The translations under genes and the position numbers were made by a program. Below the pieces are notes generated by a model. It was not told where the DNA came from, searched no databases, and saw only the letters and a list, made by a program, of their open reading frames with translations. From Pyronema omphalodes (Eukaryota > Ascomycota > Pezizomycetes > Pezizales > Pyronemataceae), in the NCBI GenBank assembly GCA_024516155.1, contig JAJJXM010000029.1, positions 620,001 through 684,000 on the forward strand: a stretch of DNA of 64,000 nucleotides, given 5' to 3'. Of the stretch, positions 10,398-20,984 are shown piece after piece (the first letter of the stretch is position 1; the number at the start of each line of letters is the position of its first letter).

Positions 10398-10696
10398 GCA
10401 TCGACAAACTACACCGAACCAACACCCAGCCCCGAACCAACCACCTCGCCGACAACCCCCCGACCGCCCCCGAAACCACACCCGCCACCAAGCGCATCAC
10501 CAACGACGTACACCATTGGATAGCGAGATGCCACATACTCGAAGAAGTCTTACGCAGCAACAACATCGCCATCCCCCTGGACGCACCCCGGACTGCAACC
10601 TGCCCCTCCAACGCACCCTCGACGCCGTGGCGGACCCCTCCAAGACCAAAACTCTCCTCAAAGCCAACCCCCCCACCAACCCCACACCCGCCACTG
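10398..10696 (+). pseudogene. Fragment of a LINE ORF1 (B3-type variant), middle region
   Basis: Translation in the frame starting at 10397 gives DKLHRTNTQPRTNHLADNPP and HHWIARCHILEEVLRSNNIA, which match the middle of the ORF1 of LINE-B copy B3 (minus strand, about 58010-58330) but not B1 or B2. The fragment begins right after the C1 tail and stops where E2 begins. It has a 7-C run (10668-10674) where B3 has nine. It looks like a host LINE in which C1 and E2 landed, or a recombination remnant. Confidence 0.7.
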
Positions 10697-12507
10697 GCTT
10701 ACCCCACCTCACGAAATGTCGCCAAAACAACGACAGAACAACGCCCAACGATCGAAACGGTCCGGAAACGCGTATAATGTTCTAGCCGACCTTCCTCATG
10801 ACGGATCTAATCCTACTTTCGATGGAAGAGATGGAAAAGTTGATGAAGTTGATGGAAACTTCGCTGGAAAACCCTTCCAGAGCGTGGTCTTGGCAGGATC
10901 ACCAGTTCCTTCGGCTTCAACACACCAGCAACAAGCGACAACTGACCAAAGCCGGTTCAGTACATACCGTCGCAATATTGTATCTGCCATTAATCAGGCA
11001 GCCCTGGTTGATGACAATTATGCCTCCCTTGAGCAACTGTTTTATAACAGCTACCCCGAAGTCACTGGAGCCAGCTTCCTGGGGATACAACAGATCCATC
11101 AGGACACACAGCGACGCTTCAATACCCTCGATGAATCCATACGCAACAACAGCGATGCGATACACAGCAGATTCGACGTCATGATGACCAAATTCAACGA
11201 TCTGCTCGGCGAAAACACGAAGCTGCGCGCAGCATACGACTCTACACAGGCAGAAACAGCAGCTCTCAAGGCTGCTGTGGACGCCCTGACGAAGAAAATC
11301 GACGAACAGCAACAAGTCATTTCGGCGCCCCCCTCACCGAACCTCACGGCCTCTTCCTCAGCGATGGAAGAGATGACTATGCAACTGTCCGTCGTCCAAC
11401 ATGAGATTCAGGATGTCCTGGACGCTGTTCGCAACCCTCCTGGCAAGAGAAAGCGAAGGGGAAGCAACCAGAACACCGAACCCACCTCACCGACAAACAG
11501 AAGACCAGTGACCCACAAACCGAGAGCGGCATCACCGGTGCGAAGCCTGATGCACTCAAAACATGCGACTACCGCCGCCCAGGACAAGCTTGATGCCCTC
11601 AAGCCTATGTCCCCCCTAGCTCTCCTCGCGATCACGTCGACCGAAGCGACACCGGAACCTCACCCTCACAGTCCATCTGCTCAGGACACACCTCTACCCG
11701 ACGCCCCAAGCACTGCCCCTGCTGAGACCGACGGATGGAAGACTGTGGAGGCAAAGGCTGCACAGAGGAAGAAGCAGAAAGCGAAGGAGACGACACCTAC
11801 GGCAGCGCCACCCAGCAAGACCCCTACAACAAAGAATGGTGGACGGGGAAAGAACACCCACCAACCCAGAACGACAACACCCTCTGCAAAGAAGACTTGG
11901 GCAGAAGTCGTCAAGAGCGGAGGCATCAACGTCCAGATTGTGCTTGGGAATGGCAATCTTGGACTGACAACACCACCGACAAGAAGGGGAGAGAGGCGAG
12001 GGGGAGCAGCGAGGAGGCTGAGGAAGAAGGAAGGAGAAGGGGAGAGAGGGGAGCAGAAGAGGGGCAGGGCGGGCCCGGGTGTCTCAAAGGGCAAAGAGTC
12101 AGGAGACACCGGCGGAGGAGGGGAGAGAGGAGAGGAGAGTGGGGGCACGGGTGGCCCGGCGGCTGTTTAACTTTGCTTTGGTTTTGTTTTTGCTTTGTGG
12201 AGGAAATACAGGAGGAAAAATGGTTAAAAATGGGAGGGGAAGGGAGGAGGAAAGGGAGGAGCCCGGCGAGGCGGCCTCTGTGCAAGCAGGGCACTTGGAA
12301 CATCAGACGCGCTTGGACAAGAAACCCCCGTAGTATACAGTGGGGACAGACCCCACAACCACAACGATCAAGAGGAGGAGACTGGTAGAGGTGGAGACTG
12401 GGTTTTTGCTTTTACATTTCTTTCTTCTTCTCTTTTGTATTTATCTGTCCCTTGTCATAACCTTCGGGTTGCAAACAAGTAATGAGAGAACAAACAAAGA
12501 AACAAAC
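10697..12507 (+). mobile_element. E2: ORF1-only element, 5'-truncated, K-type 3' end
   Basis: The element starts 19 bases before its ATG, lacking the 5' terminus. The 3' UTR is the LINE-B (K) type: the core, CAGTGGGGACAGACCCCAC, a pyrimidine stretch, a hairpin with TTCG loop at 12451-12479 and an AAAC-rich tail. No TSD is visible, since LINE-B sequence follows directly. Confidence 0.85.
10716..12170 (+). CDS. E2 ORF1-only protein, 484 aa, intact
   Basis: A full 484-aa frame from the family ATG to TAA. The N-terminus (1-68) and the part after about residue 130 are nearly identical to the other copies. The variable segment (RRNIVSAINQAALVDDNY region) resembles E10 most closely. Coiled coil 130-200, KRKRRGSNQ patch, KTWAEVVKSGG near 393-402 and a purine-coded Gly/Arg/Glu tail are present. 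No catalytic domain. The leader and 5' terminus are missing, so the copy probably lacks its own promoter although the protein frame is intact. Confidence 0.75.
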   Translation: MSPKQRQNNAQRSKRSGNAYNVLADLPHDGSNPTFDGRDGKVDEVDGNFAGKPFQSVVLAGSPVPSASTHQQQATTDQSRFSTYRRNIVSAINQAALVDDNYASLEQLFYNSYPEVTGASFLGIQQIHQDTQRRFNTLDESIRNNSDAIHSRFDVMMTKFNDLLGENTKLRAAYDSTQAETAALKAAVDALTKKIDEQQQVISAPPSPNLTASSSAMEEMTMQLSVVQHEIQDVLDAVRNPPGKRKRRGSNQNTEPTSPTNRRPVTHKPRAASPVRSLMHSKHATTAAQDKLDALKPMSPLALLAITSTEATPEPHPHSPSAQDTPLPDAPSTAPAETDGWKTVEAKAAQRKKQKAKETTPTAAPPSKTPTTKNGGRGKNTHQPRTTTPSAKKTWAEVVKSGGINVQIVLGNGNLGLTTPPTRRGERRGGAARRLRKKEGEGERGEQKRGRAGPGVSKGKESGDTGGGGERGEESGGTGGPAAV

Positions 12508-15500
12508 AAGGCCGCAGTTCTTCCGTCCTCGACCTGACCCTAGCATCGCCCCACATGGCAGAGGAAACAATCAACTGGGCAATTGACGACGACAACGCTA
12601 CGGGATCTGACCATGAAGTCATAAGTTTCGAAGTGCACACAACCCACCCAGACGCTGAAACAACCCCCCCAACAAACCGACTGAACTGGAAAAAGACGGA
12701 TTGGGAGCTCTTCGCCGAAACCCTCCGTGCCTCGTGCTTAGCCCTCACACCATCATGGACACAACACCGCAACCACCCTACCACAGACAACCTCGATGCG
12801 TGGGCGGAGTCAATACGTGATGCCATCCTTAATGCCGCGACTACGTCCACCCCCGTACTACAAGTGACCCCACAATCGAAAAGATGGTGGACCGCAGAAG
12901 TCACCGAGGCAAGGAAAAAGATGACCAAAGCAAGACGTAAGTGGAAACGCAAACGTGACGATAGATCCCACCTAAACTACAAACAACACCGAAACGAATA
13001 CCACAGGACCATTCGAACGGCGAAAGATGCAAAGTGGAAGGAATATCTTTCCCAAGCCGAAGGACCCGATGTGTGGCAGGCGTTTAGGTACACCAACCCT
13101 CGGCGTGCTCAGCTAACACCAAACCTCCGCGCAATGATAAACGGCCAAGAAACAATCTGCAGCTCCTTCGACGCAATGGTAGAGGCCTTCCAAAAGTTGT
13201 TTCCCCCGCCGCCGCCACCACCGCCTCCGTCCGTCCTCCCCCCGCGCCGCGAGTTGCAGTGGACAACCTTTACACCGACAGAGGTAGAAACAGCGATATT
13301 CTCCCCCTCGCCGAAGAAGGCGCCCGGACCCGATGGGCTCACATTCGCCTGCCTGCGCCAAGCATACCTTGCCATCCCCGAACACATGAACAACCTCTAC
13401 GCCACATTAGGGACGGTAGGCTACCATCCGCGATGCTGGCGCCAGGCCACCACAGTCATTATCGCCAAACCTAACAAGCCGGATTACAGCAATCCAAAGG
13501 CATACCGTCCGATTGCGCTCCTAAACTGCCTTGGGAAGACCCTCGAAAAACTAATGGCCACTCGCCTAGGCACGATGGCAGACTCTCACGACTTACTACA
13601 TAGGGACCAAATAGGTGGACGCCCGCAGAGATCAGCAATTGACGCGGCGATGGCGCTGGTGCACGACGTCGAGATTGGGAAATCTCACGGAATGCTAACC
13701 TCTGCCCTCTTCCTCGATGTTCGTGGAGCGTTCGACAACGTCTCTGCTGATCGCCTCCAACAAACATTACGACAGCTTGGGTGCCCGCGACCAGTAGTAT
13801 CGTGGTGCCAGTCTTTCCTTGCAGATCGCACGATCGCTCTAGCGTTCGATGGGCGAACTGACACGCAACGCCCAGTGCAAACAGGCATCCCACAAGGTTC
13901 CCCTGCATCCCCCATACTTTTCTTATTATACCTCCGCCCATTATTCGACGAACTAGCGCAGGTACACCCGTACGCCTGGACACCTAGCTACATTGACGAC
14001 GTAGCGATCGTCGTCCAGGGACGCACCAGAAAAGCGAACGCCCGCGCACTTGAGAACATTACGACAACAGCCTTTCGGTGGGCCGACGCAAACGCCGTTG
14101 CATTTGACCATGCCAAGTCAGAGCTCCTGCATTTCCACTGGGCACGCACCGACAGCATCACTGAGGAGGAAAAAGTTAAGTTACCAAACGGTACAGTTAT
14201 CACACCGGGAACACAAGGAGGAGAGAAGGATGTTGTGAGGTGGATAGGCCTGTATTTAGATAGGAAACTTAACTTTAGAAAACATGTAGCTAGACGAGTA
14301 ACCGCCGCGCAAAGAACTCTGAACGCACTGTGTAGGTTAGCACGGTACGAAACAGGTCTGTCCCCCGCTGCTACAAGACTAATCTACCAGGCGTGTGTCC
14401 AGTCGAGAGCAGACTACGGCGCAGAGATATGGTGGAACGAACAAAAAGACCTTGCCCGCACCCTCCAGAATCAACAGAACACCGCCCTCCGCAGGATTCT
14501 CAACGCTTTCACCTCTACTCCGATCCTGGCCCTCCACAATGAATCCGCACTCCCCCCCGTCACAATACGTCTTGACAACCGCCAGCGGAAATACGCCCTG
14601 CGCACCCTCACTTTACCCGCTTCGCACCCTATCATCACACGCTGCCCCGTCTCGTTCCCCGCCCCGAGTATCGAGGATGCCTCCATCAACCCGGACACCG
14701 AGTACGACCACCCGTGGCACGTCCCAGGACAAGCCCCGTCCCGCCTCCTGCACGTCATCAGCACCCTCTCCCCGTGGGTCCAACCAAACGCCGAAATCGA
14801 GGACACCTCCCAAAACATCCCCGACGACGACCTCGCCCCTACATTAACGATCGACATCTCCTCCTCCCCGAAGGCTGAAGCTGCCGACGACCACCTCCTC
14901 CTCCTCCACGCCCTTCGCCAACGATCGGATACTATCCTACTGTACACGGACGGCTCTCAACTTCACGGCATAACAGGCGCAGGATACACCATCCCCCACG
15001 GGCTGCCACGACCTGTCGACTCCATAGTGCCCATGGGCGACAGAACAGAAGTCTTCGACGCGGAAGTTATGGCCATCCACGAAGGACTCCGGACATGCCT
15101 GACACATATTCGACGCAACGACCTATACGACAAACACATCCACGTTTTTACCGACAACCAAGCCGCGATACGTCGAGCCTCTCACCTCCGTCGAGGCCCC
15201 GGCCAGGAGCTCGCCTGGGCCATCCACGACACCGCTCACGACCTTCACGCTTACGGTACCTCAATTACCATCCACTGGGTCCCAGGACACACTAGCGTCC
15301 CCGGAAACGAAGCCGCCGACGAACTGGCCCGACAGGCGACAACAGTACCTCCACGCAGACAAATACCGATATCCCTCACTTGGCTGCGCCGCCGCGCTCG
15401 AGAGAGGTACACCGAAGACTGGGCTACCTGGTTCACCTCTTCCCCCCGACCGCGCACGTACGCCGCCACACACCGCCGCAAAATGGACACTGCGTACACC

Positions 15501-15854
15501 GAAAACCCCCGCTGGATATCAACTGCAATCCTGGGTCTTCGCACCGGCCACGGGTACTTCCTCAACTGCTTGGCCCACCCTCCATCCGACGCATACCCCT
15601 CCCGCAGCTGCAGCTGCCCAATCCATCCACCGCAGACGCCTCGACACCTCCTCCTGAGCTGCCCCGAATTCCAGGCCGCTCGCTCCACACTCAGGAAGGA
15701 CCTCAAACTCAGACGACACTCCCGGATCAACCTAAACACCATTCTGGACACCCCCTCCGGCACCAAGGCTCTTTCCACCTTTATCTCTGCAACCAAGGTT
15801 GCTACCTCGACCTGGGCACACTCCCGGCTAGAGAAGCCTCGCAGAAGGGGATAG
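12508..15854 (+). pseudogene. LINE-B ORF2 (end of APE, RT, RNase H), 5'-truncated
   Basis: The frame is open without stop from about 12510 to TAG 15852-15854, roughly residues 193-1306 of the full LINE-B ORF2. It retains the last APE motif (GSDHEVISF), the FPPPPPPPPPSVLPPRR proline hinge, RT motifs (YRPIALLNCLGKTLEK, FLDVRGAFDNVS, SYIDDVA), RNase H (YTDGSQ, EVFDAEV, FTDNQAA, GHTSVPGNEAAD) and the CSCPIHPPQTPRHLLLSCP knuckle. The first ATG in the open stretch is 12555, but no native start remains. It is close to identical with B1 and B2, so the truncated insertion is young. Confidence 0.88.
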
Positions 15855-15942
15855 ACCCCTACCGCTGACTACACTGACCGCAGTACCTTAGGAACTTTCG
15901 CGCGCGCTGATTTTGCAGTGCTTTCTTACTTAGGATTTCTGT

Positions 15943-15974
<32 letters not shown>

Positions 15975-16694
15975 GGGACAAGCAAAAGGGGGAGGTAGAA
16001 GAGGGATAGGCGGAGAGAAAGGGAACGGGCACGCGGTGACGGGATCGGGCTGGGGTCGTTGCTTGGGTCTGCTTGGGGTTCGGGTGTTTTGAGTTTTCTT
16101 TTCTTTGTCTTTCAATTGTTTGTCTTACGGGTTGGAGTTGTTTTATGGTACGGCGGGTGAGAAGGGAACGGATGGTGGAATGGTGCACAGGAAGGGAGAT
16201 GAAGGGGACGGCAGGCGAGAGAGGGCAGACGAGTTTCTTTTGTACTTTCCTTTGTTTGGGTGCGACGATGTTTTTCTTATGTTCGGAGGGCGGGAGGAGT
16301 ACGAGGCGTTGCGAAAGCAGAGAGAGGGGCACGGGGAGGGGCAGAGGAGGGCGGCGGGAGTTACCTTTTTCTTTTGTACGCGGAGGAAACAAAGGCGGTA
16401 AAATGGCTAAACATGGGAAGGGGAAGGGAGGAGGAAAGGGAGGAGCCCGGCGAGGCGGCCTCTGTGCAAGCAGGGCACTTGGAACATCAGACGCGCTTGG
16501 ACAAGAAACCCCCGTAGTAACAGTGGGGACAGACCCCACAACCACAACGATCAAGAGGAGGAGACTGGTAGAGGTGGAGACTGGGTTTTTGCTTTTACAT
16601 TTCTTTCTTCTTCTCTTTTGTATTTATCTGTCCCTTGTCATAACCTTCGGGTTGCAAACAAGTAATGAGAGAACAAACAAACAAACAAACAAAC
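15855..16694 (+). other. LINE-B 3' UTR (K type): internal A-tract plus terminal module
   Basis: Contains an A-tract just after ORF2 (about 15949-15974), a purine-rich stretch, a T-rich block, the shared core (GGAGGAAACAAAGGCGG), GTGGGG/CCCCAC stem, and the terminal hairpin with TTCG loop. No gene is supported; long minus-strand frames reflect purine bias. Confidence 0.75.
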
Positions 16695-17087
16695 GAACCG
16701 GTGATCCTGCCAAGACCACGCTCTGGAAGGGCTTTCCAGCGAAGTTTCCATCAACTTCATCAACTTTTCCATCTCTTCCATCCAAAGTAGGAGTAGATCC
16801 ATCATGAGGAAGGTCGGCTAGAACATTGTACGCGTTTTCGGACCGTTTCGATCGTCGGGCGTTGTTCTGTCGTTGTTTTGGCGACATTTCGTGAGGTGGG
16901 GTAAGCCAAAACTCGTGAAAACTCTGATTTTGCGACAAAAGTCAACAAAAACAACGTAGAATTCCCTGAAAATTCAGAGAATAACGTAATAGAGTGCTGC
17001 GAATCCGAATCCGATGAGAAAATCGGGGGTTTCGGTGCTCGTTGTTGAGAATGCAGGGGGGGGGGGTCGCCGTTGCCGTGTGGTGTG
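16695..17087 (-). mobile_element. E3: 5' fragment of an ORF1-only element (minus)
   Basis: Reading the minus strand gives the family 5' terminus (ending near 17087), leader, ATG (MSPKQRQNN context) and about the first 67 codons, ending at the SP boundary where the variable segment would begin. It directly follows the B0 tail; no TSD was found. Confidence 0.8.
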
Positions 17088-17517
17088 ACCCAGCTAGCGT
17101 GGCGGGTGAGAAGGGAACGGATGGTGGAATGGTGCACAGGAAGGGAGATGACGGGGACGGCAGGCGAGAGAGGGCAGACGAGTTTCTTTTGTACTTTCCT
17201 TTGTTTGGGTGCGGCGATGTTTTTCTTATGTTCGGAGGGCGGGAGGAGAGCGAGGCGTTGCGAAAGGAGAGAGAGGGGCACGGGGAAGGGGCAGCGGAGG
17301 ACGGCGGGAGTTACCGTTTTCTTTTGTACGCGGAGGAAACAAAGGCGGTAAAATGGCTAAACATGGGAAGGGGAAGGGAGGAGGAAAGGGAGGAGCCCGG
17401 CGAGGCGGCCTCTGTGCAAGCAGGGCACTTGGAACATCAGACGTGCTTGGACAAGAAACCCCCGTAGTAACAGTGGGGACAGACCCCACAACCACAACGA
17501 TCAAGAGGAGGAGACTG
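17088..17517 (+). mobile_element. LINE-B 3' UTR fragment
   Basis: Matches LINE-B 3' UTR from GGCGGGTGAGAAGGGAACGG to GAGGAGGAGACTG, then stops before the terminal hairpin where E4 begins. It is probably the flank in which E3 and E4 sit. No coding content. Confidence 0.75.
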
Positions 17518-18828
17518 ACACACCACACGGCAACGGCGACCCCCCCCCTGCATTCTCAACAACGAGCACCGAAACCCCCGACTTTCTCATCGGATTCGGA
17601 TTCGCAGCACTCTATTACGTTATTCTCTGAATTTTCAGGGAATTCTACGTTGTTTTTGTTGACTTTTGTCGCAAAATCAGAGTTTTCACGAGTTTTGGCT
17701 TACCCCACCTCACGAAATGTCGCCAAAACAACGACAGAACAACGCCCAACGATCGAAACGGTCCGAAAACGCGTACAATGTTCTAGCCGACCTTCCTCAT
17801 GATGGATCTACTCCTACTTTTGATGGAAGAGATGGAAAAGTTGATGAAGTTGATGGAAACTTCGCTGGAAAACCCTTCCAGAGCGTGGTCTTGGCACGAT
17901 CACCAGTTCCTTCGGCTTCAATATCGCAGCAACAGGCGACCACTGAACACAGCCGGTTTAGTAACTACCGTCGCTTAATGGTATCTGCAATTAATAAGGC
18001 AGTCGCAGTTGACGACAACTATGCCACCCTAGATCAACTGTTTATAGACAACTACGCCGAATTCACTGGAGCCAGCTTCCTGGGGATACAACAGATCCAC
18101 CAGGACACACAGCGCCGCTTCAATACCCTCGACGACACCATACGCAACAACAGCGATGCGATGCGCCTCAGATTCGACGTCATGATGACGAAATTCAACA
18201 TTCTGACCGACGACAACACGAAGCTGCGCGCAGCCTACCACTCTACACAGGCAGAAACAGCAGCTCTCAAGGCTGCTGTGGACGCCCTGACGAGGAAAAT
18301 CGACGAACAGCAACAAGTCATCTCGGCGCCCCCCCTCACCGAACCTCACGGCCTCTTCCTCAGCGATGGAAGAGATGACTATGCAACTGTCCGTCGTCCA
18401 ACATGACATTCAGGATGTCCTGGACGCTGTTCGCAACCCTCCTGGCAAGAGAAAGCGAAGGGGAAGCGACCAGAACACCGAACCCACCTCACCGACAAAC
18501 AGAAGACCGGTGAACCACAAACCGAGAGCGGCATCACGGGTGCGAAGCCTGATGCACTCGAAACATGCGACTACCGCCGCCCAGGACAAGCTTGATGCCC
18601 TCAAGCCTATGTCCCCCCTACCTCTCCTCGCGATCACGTCGACCGAAGCGACACCGGAACCTCACCCTGACAGTCCATCTGCTCAGGACACACCTCTACC
18701 CGACGCCCCAAGCACTGCCCCTGCTGAGACGAACGGATGGAAGACTGTGGAGGCGAAGGCTACACAGAGGCAGAAGCAGAAAGCGAAGGAGACGACACCT
18801 ACGGCAGCGCCACCCAGCAAGACCCCTA
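17518..18828 (+). mobile_element. E4: ORF1-only element, 3' part lost at LINE-B B1
   Basis: Complete 5' terminus (ACACCACACGGCAACGG, C-run), leader and most of the ORF. The sequence departs from the family at the PSKTP codons, where LINE-B B1 begins after a short A-rich bridge (18829-18843). The missing 3' part is not found on the far side of B1, so a deletion or recombination accompanied the junction. Confidence 0.8.
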
Positions 18829-18829
18829 A
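17717..18829 (+). pseudogene. E4 ORF1-only protein gene, +1 frameshift in C-run
   Basis: The frame from the ATG at 17717 runs to 18406. The run at 18329-18335 has seven C where intact copies have six (APPSPNL region), which shifts the frame. The downstream part continues in the shifted frame (MEEMTMQLS at 18366 onward) until the B1 junction. The N-terminus, variable segment (RRLMVSAINKAVAVDDNY, close to E12) and coiled coil are otherwise normal. Homopolymer slippage in the genome or an assembly error would both explain the defect. Confidence 0.75.
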
Positions 18830-18843
18830 ACAAAAAACAAAGA

Positions 18844-19274
18844 CACCACACAGCAACCGCTGACCCCCCCCTGCATTTGCGACAACAACAACAATTTCCC
18901 CGATTTTCGAATCGGCAATCGATTTCTTACCTCGGAATTACCCCGAATCTCGATTTTCGGAACCCAGCTACCGTTTACCGTTGAGATTGAGCGGAAAAAC
19001 GCGATTCTGGGACCTCCGGGCCGGATTCCGGGCACTTTCATCAACGCCGCTCCACCACCCGCCCCCCAATCATCAAACCGACCTTATTTTCGGTTTCGGC
19101 ATACCGAAATCCCCCCCCCCCCAAATCCCCCCCCCACCAGCAGCACTGGTTGTGGTGATCCCCCAAATTTCCCCCCCTCCGGACCCCTTTCCTCGCGAGA
19201 AATTTTCGTGCTCGCTTAGCAAGAGCCTCCTCACGTGACTCTTCGCCATCGCTTACCTCACCACCGGTTAAGCG
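18844..19274 (+). promoter_or_regulatory. LINE-B 5' UTR, likely internal promoter region
   Basis: A 431-base leader. The terminus resembles that of the ORF1-only elements (CACCACAC, GCAAC, then a C-run and TGCATT). A perfect hairpin CCGATT-TTCG-AATCGG lies at 18900-18915; it is kept in B3 and has one mismatch in B2. Poly-C tracts follow at about 19111-19185. A promoter role is inferred from the position (LINEs need a transcribed promoter) and from conservation; no motif proves it. Confidence 0.45.
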
Positions 19275-20984
19275 ATGGACGCTAACGCACCCATCCCCGC
19301 CACGCCCTCGCGTATGCAGGTACCCGAGAATATTTTTAGCCCCGACGAGCTTTCCCAAATCAACGCCCCGCACGCTGGCTCCTCCGCCATCGCGACCTCT
19401 AAGAAATCAACGACCGTCTCCGGAAAAGTCACCAAACCCCCCGCCAAAAAATCCGCCTCTAGACGTGACCTCGACCTCCTCCGCAAAAATGTCACCCGAC
19501 CGAAAACAAACACCCACGTGAAACTCGATGGGACCCCCGTCGAAACAATGCCGACAGCCATGGACACTGACAGCTGCCCCGACACCGACTCCGAATCCGA
19601 CTCTGACCTGAACCTCAACGACAGCCAGCACGCAATAACTGCTTCCGACGTCAACCCCAACCCCCAGCCTCAGCCCGACAACGACCTCCTCTCAGCCATC
19701 GCCACCATGATTTCGAAAAACACCAACGACGCGCTCCGACCTATTGTCCATTCCATCGCCACCATCAACAAAAGACTCGACAAAATCACAAAACCCAGCC
19801 CGCCCCCTCCGACACAGCCCCAACGTCAACCCCACCCCGAACAAACGACCACCGCCAACTCACCCCGCGACGACCTCCAATACTGGAAAGAACGATGCCG
19901 ACTCCTGGAAAACGCCCTTCGCCACCACAACATCGCCATACCGACCTCCACCACTACTGGCCGCCACAACCCCCCCACGACCACTCACCAGCCGTGGACC
20001 TCCGGCACAACCGTCGCTGACCTCTCCTTCCCCGCCCACGCCCCCAAAAGCAACCCCCCCGCAAAACCGCACCCCCGACGCCAACGCATCCGCCCCCAGG
20101 AAATCCTCCTGCCCTGCCCCAACCCTGCGGAAATCGACGTCAATACCAAAGCCCAACTGGGAAGGGCGATCAACGCTGCACTCACCCAGACGCAGGCGCC
20201 GCCTCACATGGCTGTCGCCACGATCAGACAAGCCTCATCAGGAAACCTCATCGTGACCATGACAGACGGCACCACTGAATCCGAGCTGACCAAGAACCTA
20301 GGGACCATACACACAGCGACGCAACAGGTCAACACCTCCATCGCCGCACCCCGCCTGAACGAGCGGTGGTATAAGCTCGCAGTTCATGGAATCCCCACGA
20401 GCCAATACCCCGACTCCCCCGACGGAATGCGCCTCCTCCAAGAGGAGATCGAACGCAGCAACGGACATGTCACCCTGGCGCAACCCCCCCGATATATGAC
20501 GACCGCGGAGAAACGTGTGGGCAAGGAAGCGTCCAGTGTGGTTATTGCGGTACGTACCGCCGAAGAGCTCGCACTCCTGAAGCGCAAACGAGTCATGGTA
20601 CTCTTCGAGCCCCGAAGAGTCACCGAGTACCACTCTGCCCGACGGACCGACCAGTGTCGGCGCTGCTTGCTCTTTGGCCACCACTACACCAACTGCACTG
20701 GACCGCAAGGCCCCACCTGCGGCATCTGCGGCCAGAACCACCCCACAGACGACCACGCCTGCAACGACTGCCCCCAAAGCAAAGGTAAGAGTTGTGAACA
20801 CACTAGATACCATTGCAAAAACTGCGCGAACGCCAACCTCCCCGACCTCGACCACCCAGGCTTCAGCAAGCAATGCCCCGTACGCATCCGCATATTCAAA
20901 GAAGCCTGGACAACGTCACAAAACCCCGCCGCCGCCCCACCCAACCCAGCCGACAGAGACACTGAGATGAACGCCCATGTCTAG
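19275..20984 (+). CDS. LINE-B ORF1, gag-like RNA-binding protein with zinc knuckles (intact)
   Basis: 569 aa. The N-terminal half is disordered and Pro/Thr/Asp-rich, with a helical segment around residues 195-225 (WKERCRLLENALRHHNIAIP). Residues about 280-450 form a folded block including LNERWYKLAVHGIPTSQYP, as in LINE gag proteins before the knuckles. From about 460 there are CRRCLLFGHHYTNC (C-x2-C-x4-H-x4-C), CGICGQNHPTDDHAC and CKNC...H...C. Such proteins package the element RNA and chaperone it. The TAG at 20982-20984 overlaps the ORF2 ATG at 20977 by eight bases. Same length and near identity with B2 ORF1; no defect seen. Confidence 0.88.
   Translation: MDANAPIPATPSRMQVPENIFSPDELSQINAPHAGSSAIATSKKSTTVSGKVTKPPAKKSASRRDLDLLRKNVTRPKTNTHVKLDGTPVETMPTAMDTDSCPDTDSESDSDLNLNDSQHAITASDVNPNPQPQPDNDLLSAIATMISKNTNDALRPIVHSIATINKRLDKITKPSPPPPTQPQRQPHPEQTTTANSPRDDLQYWKERCRLLENALRHHNIAIPTSTTTGRHNPPTTTHQPWTSGTTVADLSFPAHAPKSNPPAKPHPRRQRIRPQEILLPCPNPAEIDVNTKAQLGRAINAALTQTQAPPHMAVATIRQASSGNLIVTMTDGTTESELTKNLGTIHTATQQVNTSIAAPRLNERWYKLAVHGIPTSQYPDSPDGMRLLQEEIERSNGHVTLAQPPRYMTTAEKRVGKEASSVVIAVRTAEELALLKRKRVMVLFEPRRVTEYHSARRTDQCRRCLLFGHHYTNCTGPQGPTCGICGQNHPTDDHACNDCPQSKGKSCEHTRYHCKNCANANLPDLDHPGFSKQCPVRIRIFKEAWTTSQNPAAAPPNPADRDTEMNAHV

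Larger units (their letters stand above)
12508..16694 (+). mobile_element. LINE-B copy B0, 5'-truncated
   Basis: Begins within ORF2 at the SSVLDLTLAS motif, directly after the E2 tail, and ends with the LINE-B 3' UTR, a hairpin (16634-16662) and an (AAAC)n tail (16672-16694). It lacks the 5' UTR, ORF1 and most of the APE domain. Confidence 0.9.

Noticed and set aside
13471..13983. 170-aa minus-strand frame antisense to LINE-B RT, found in B0, B1, B2 and B3
   Set aside because: It is a shadow of a strongly conserved RT region, and no family of antisense LINE proteins matches its layout.
16672..16694. Short AAAC or AAAT arrays as microsatellites or CRISPR-like repeats
   Set aside because: Every array follows a 3' hairpin at the end of a retroelement, so they are LINE tails. 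No spacer-repeat pattern exists.
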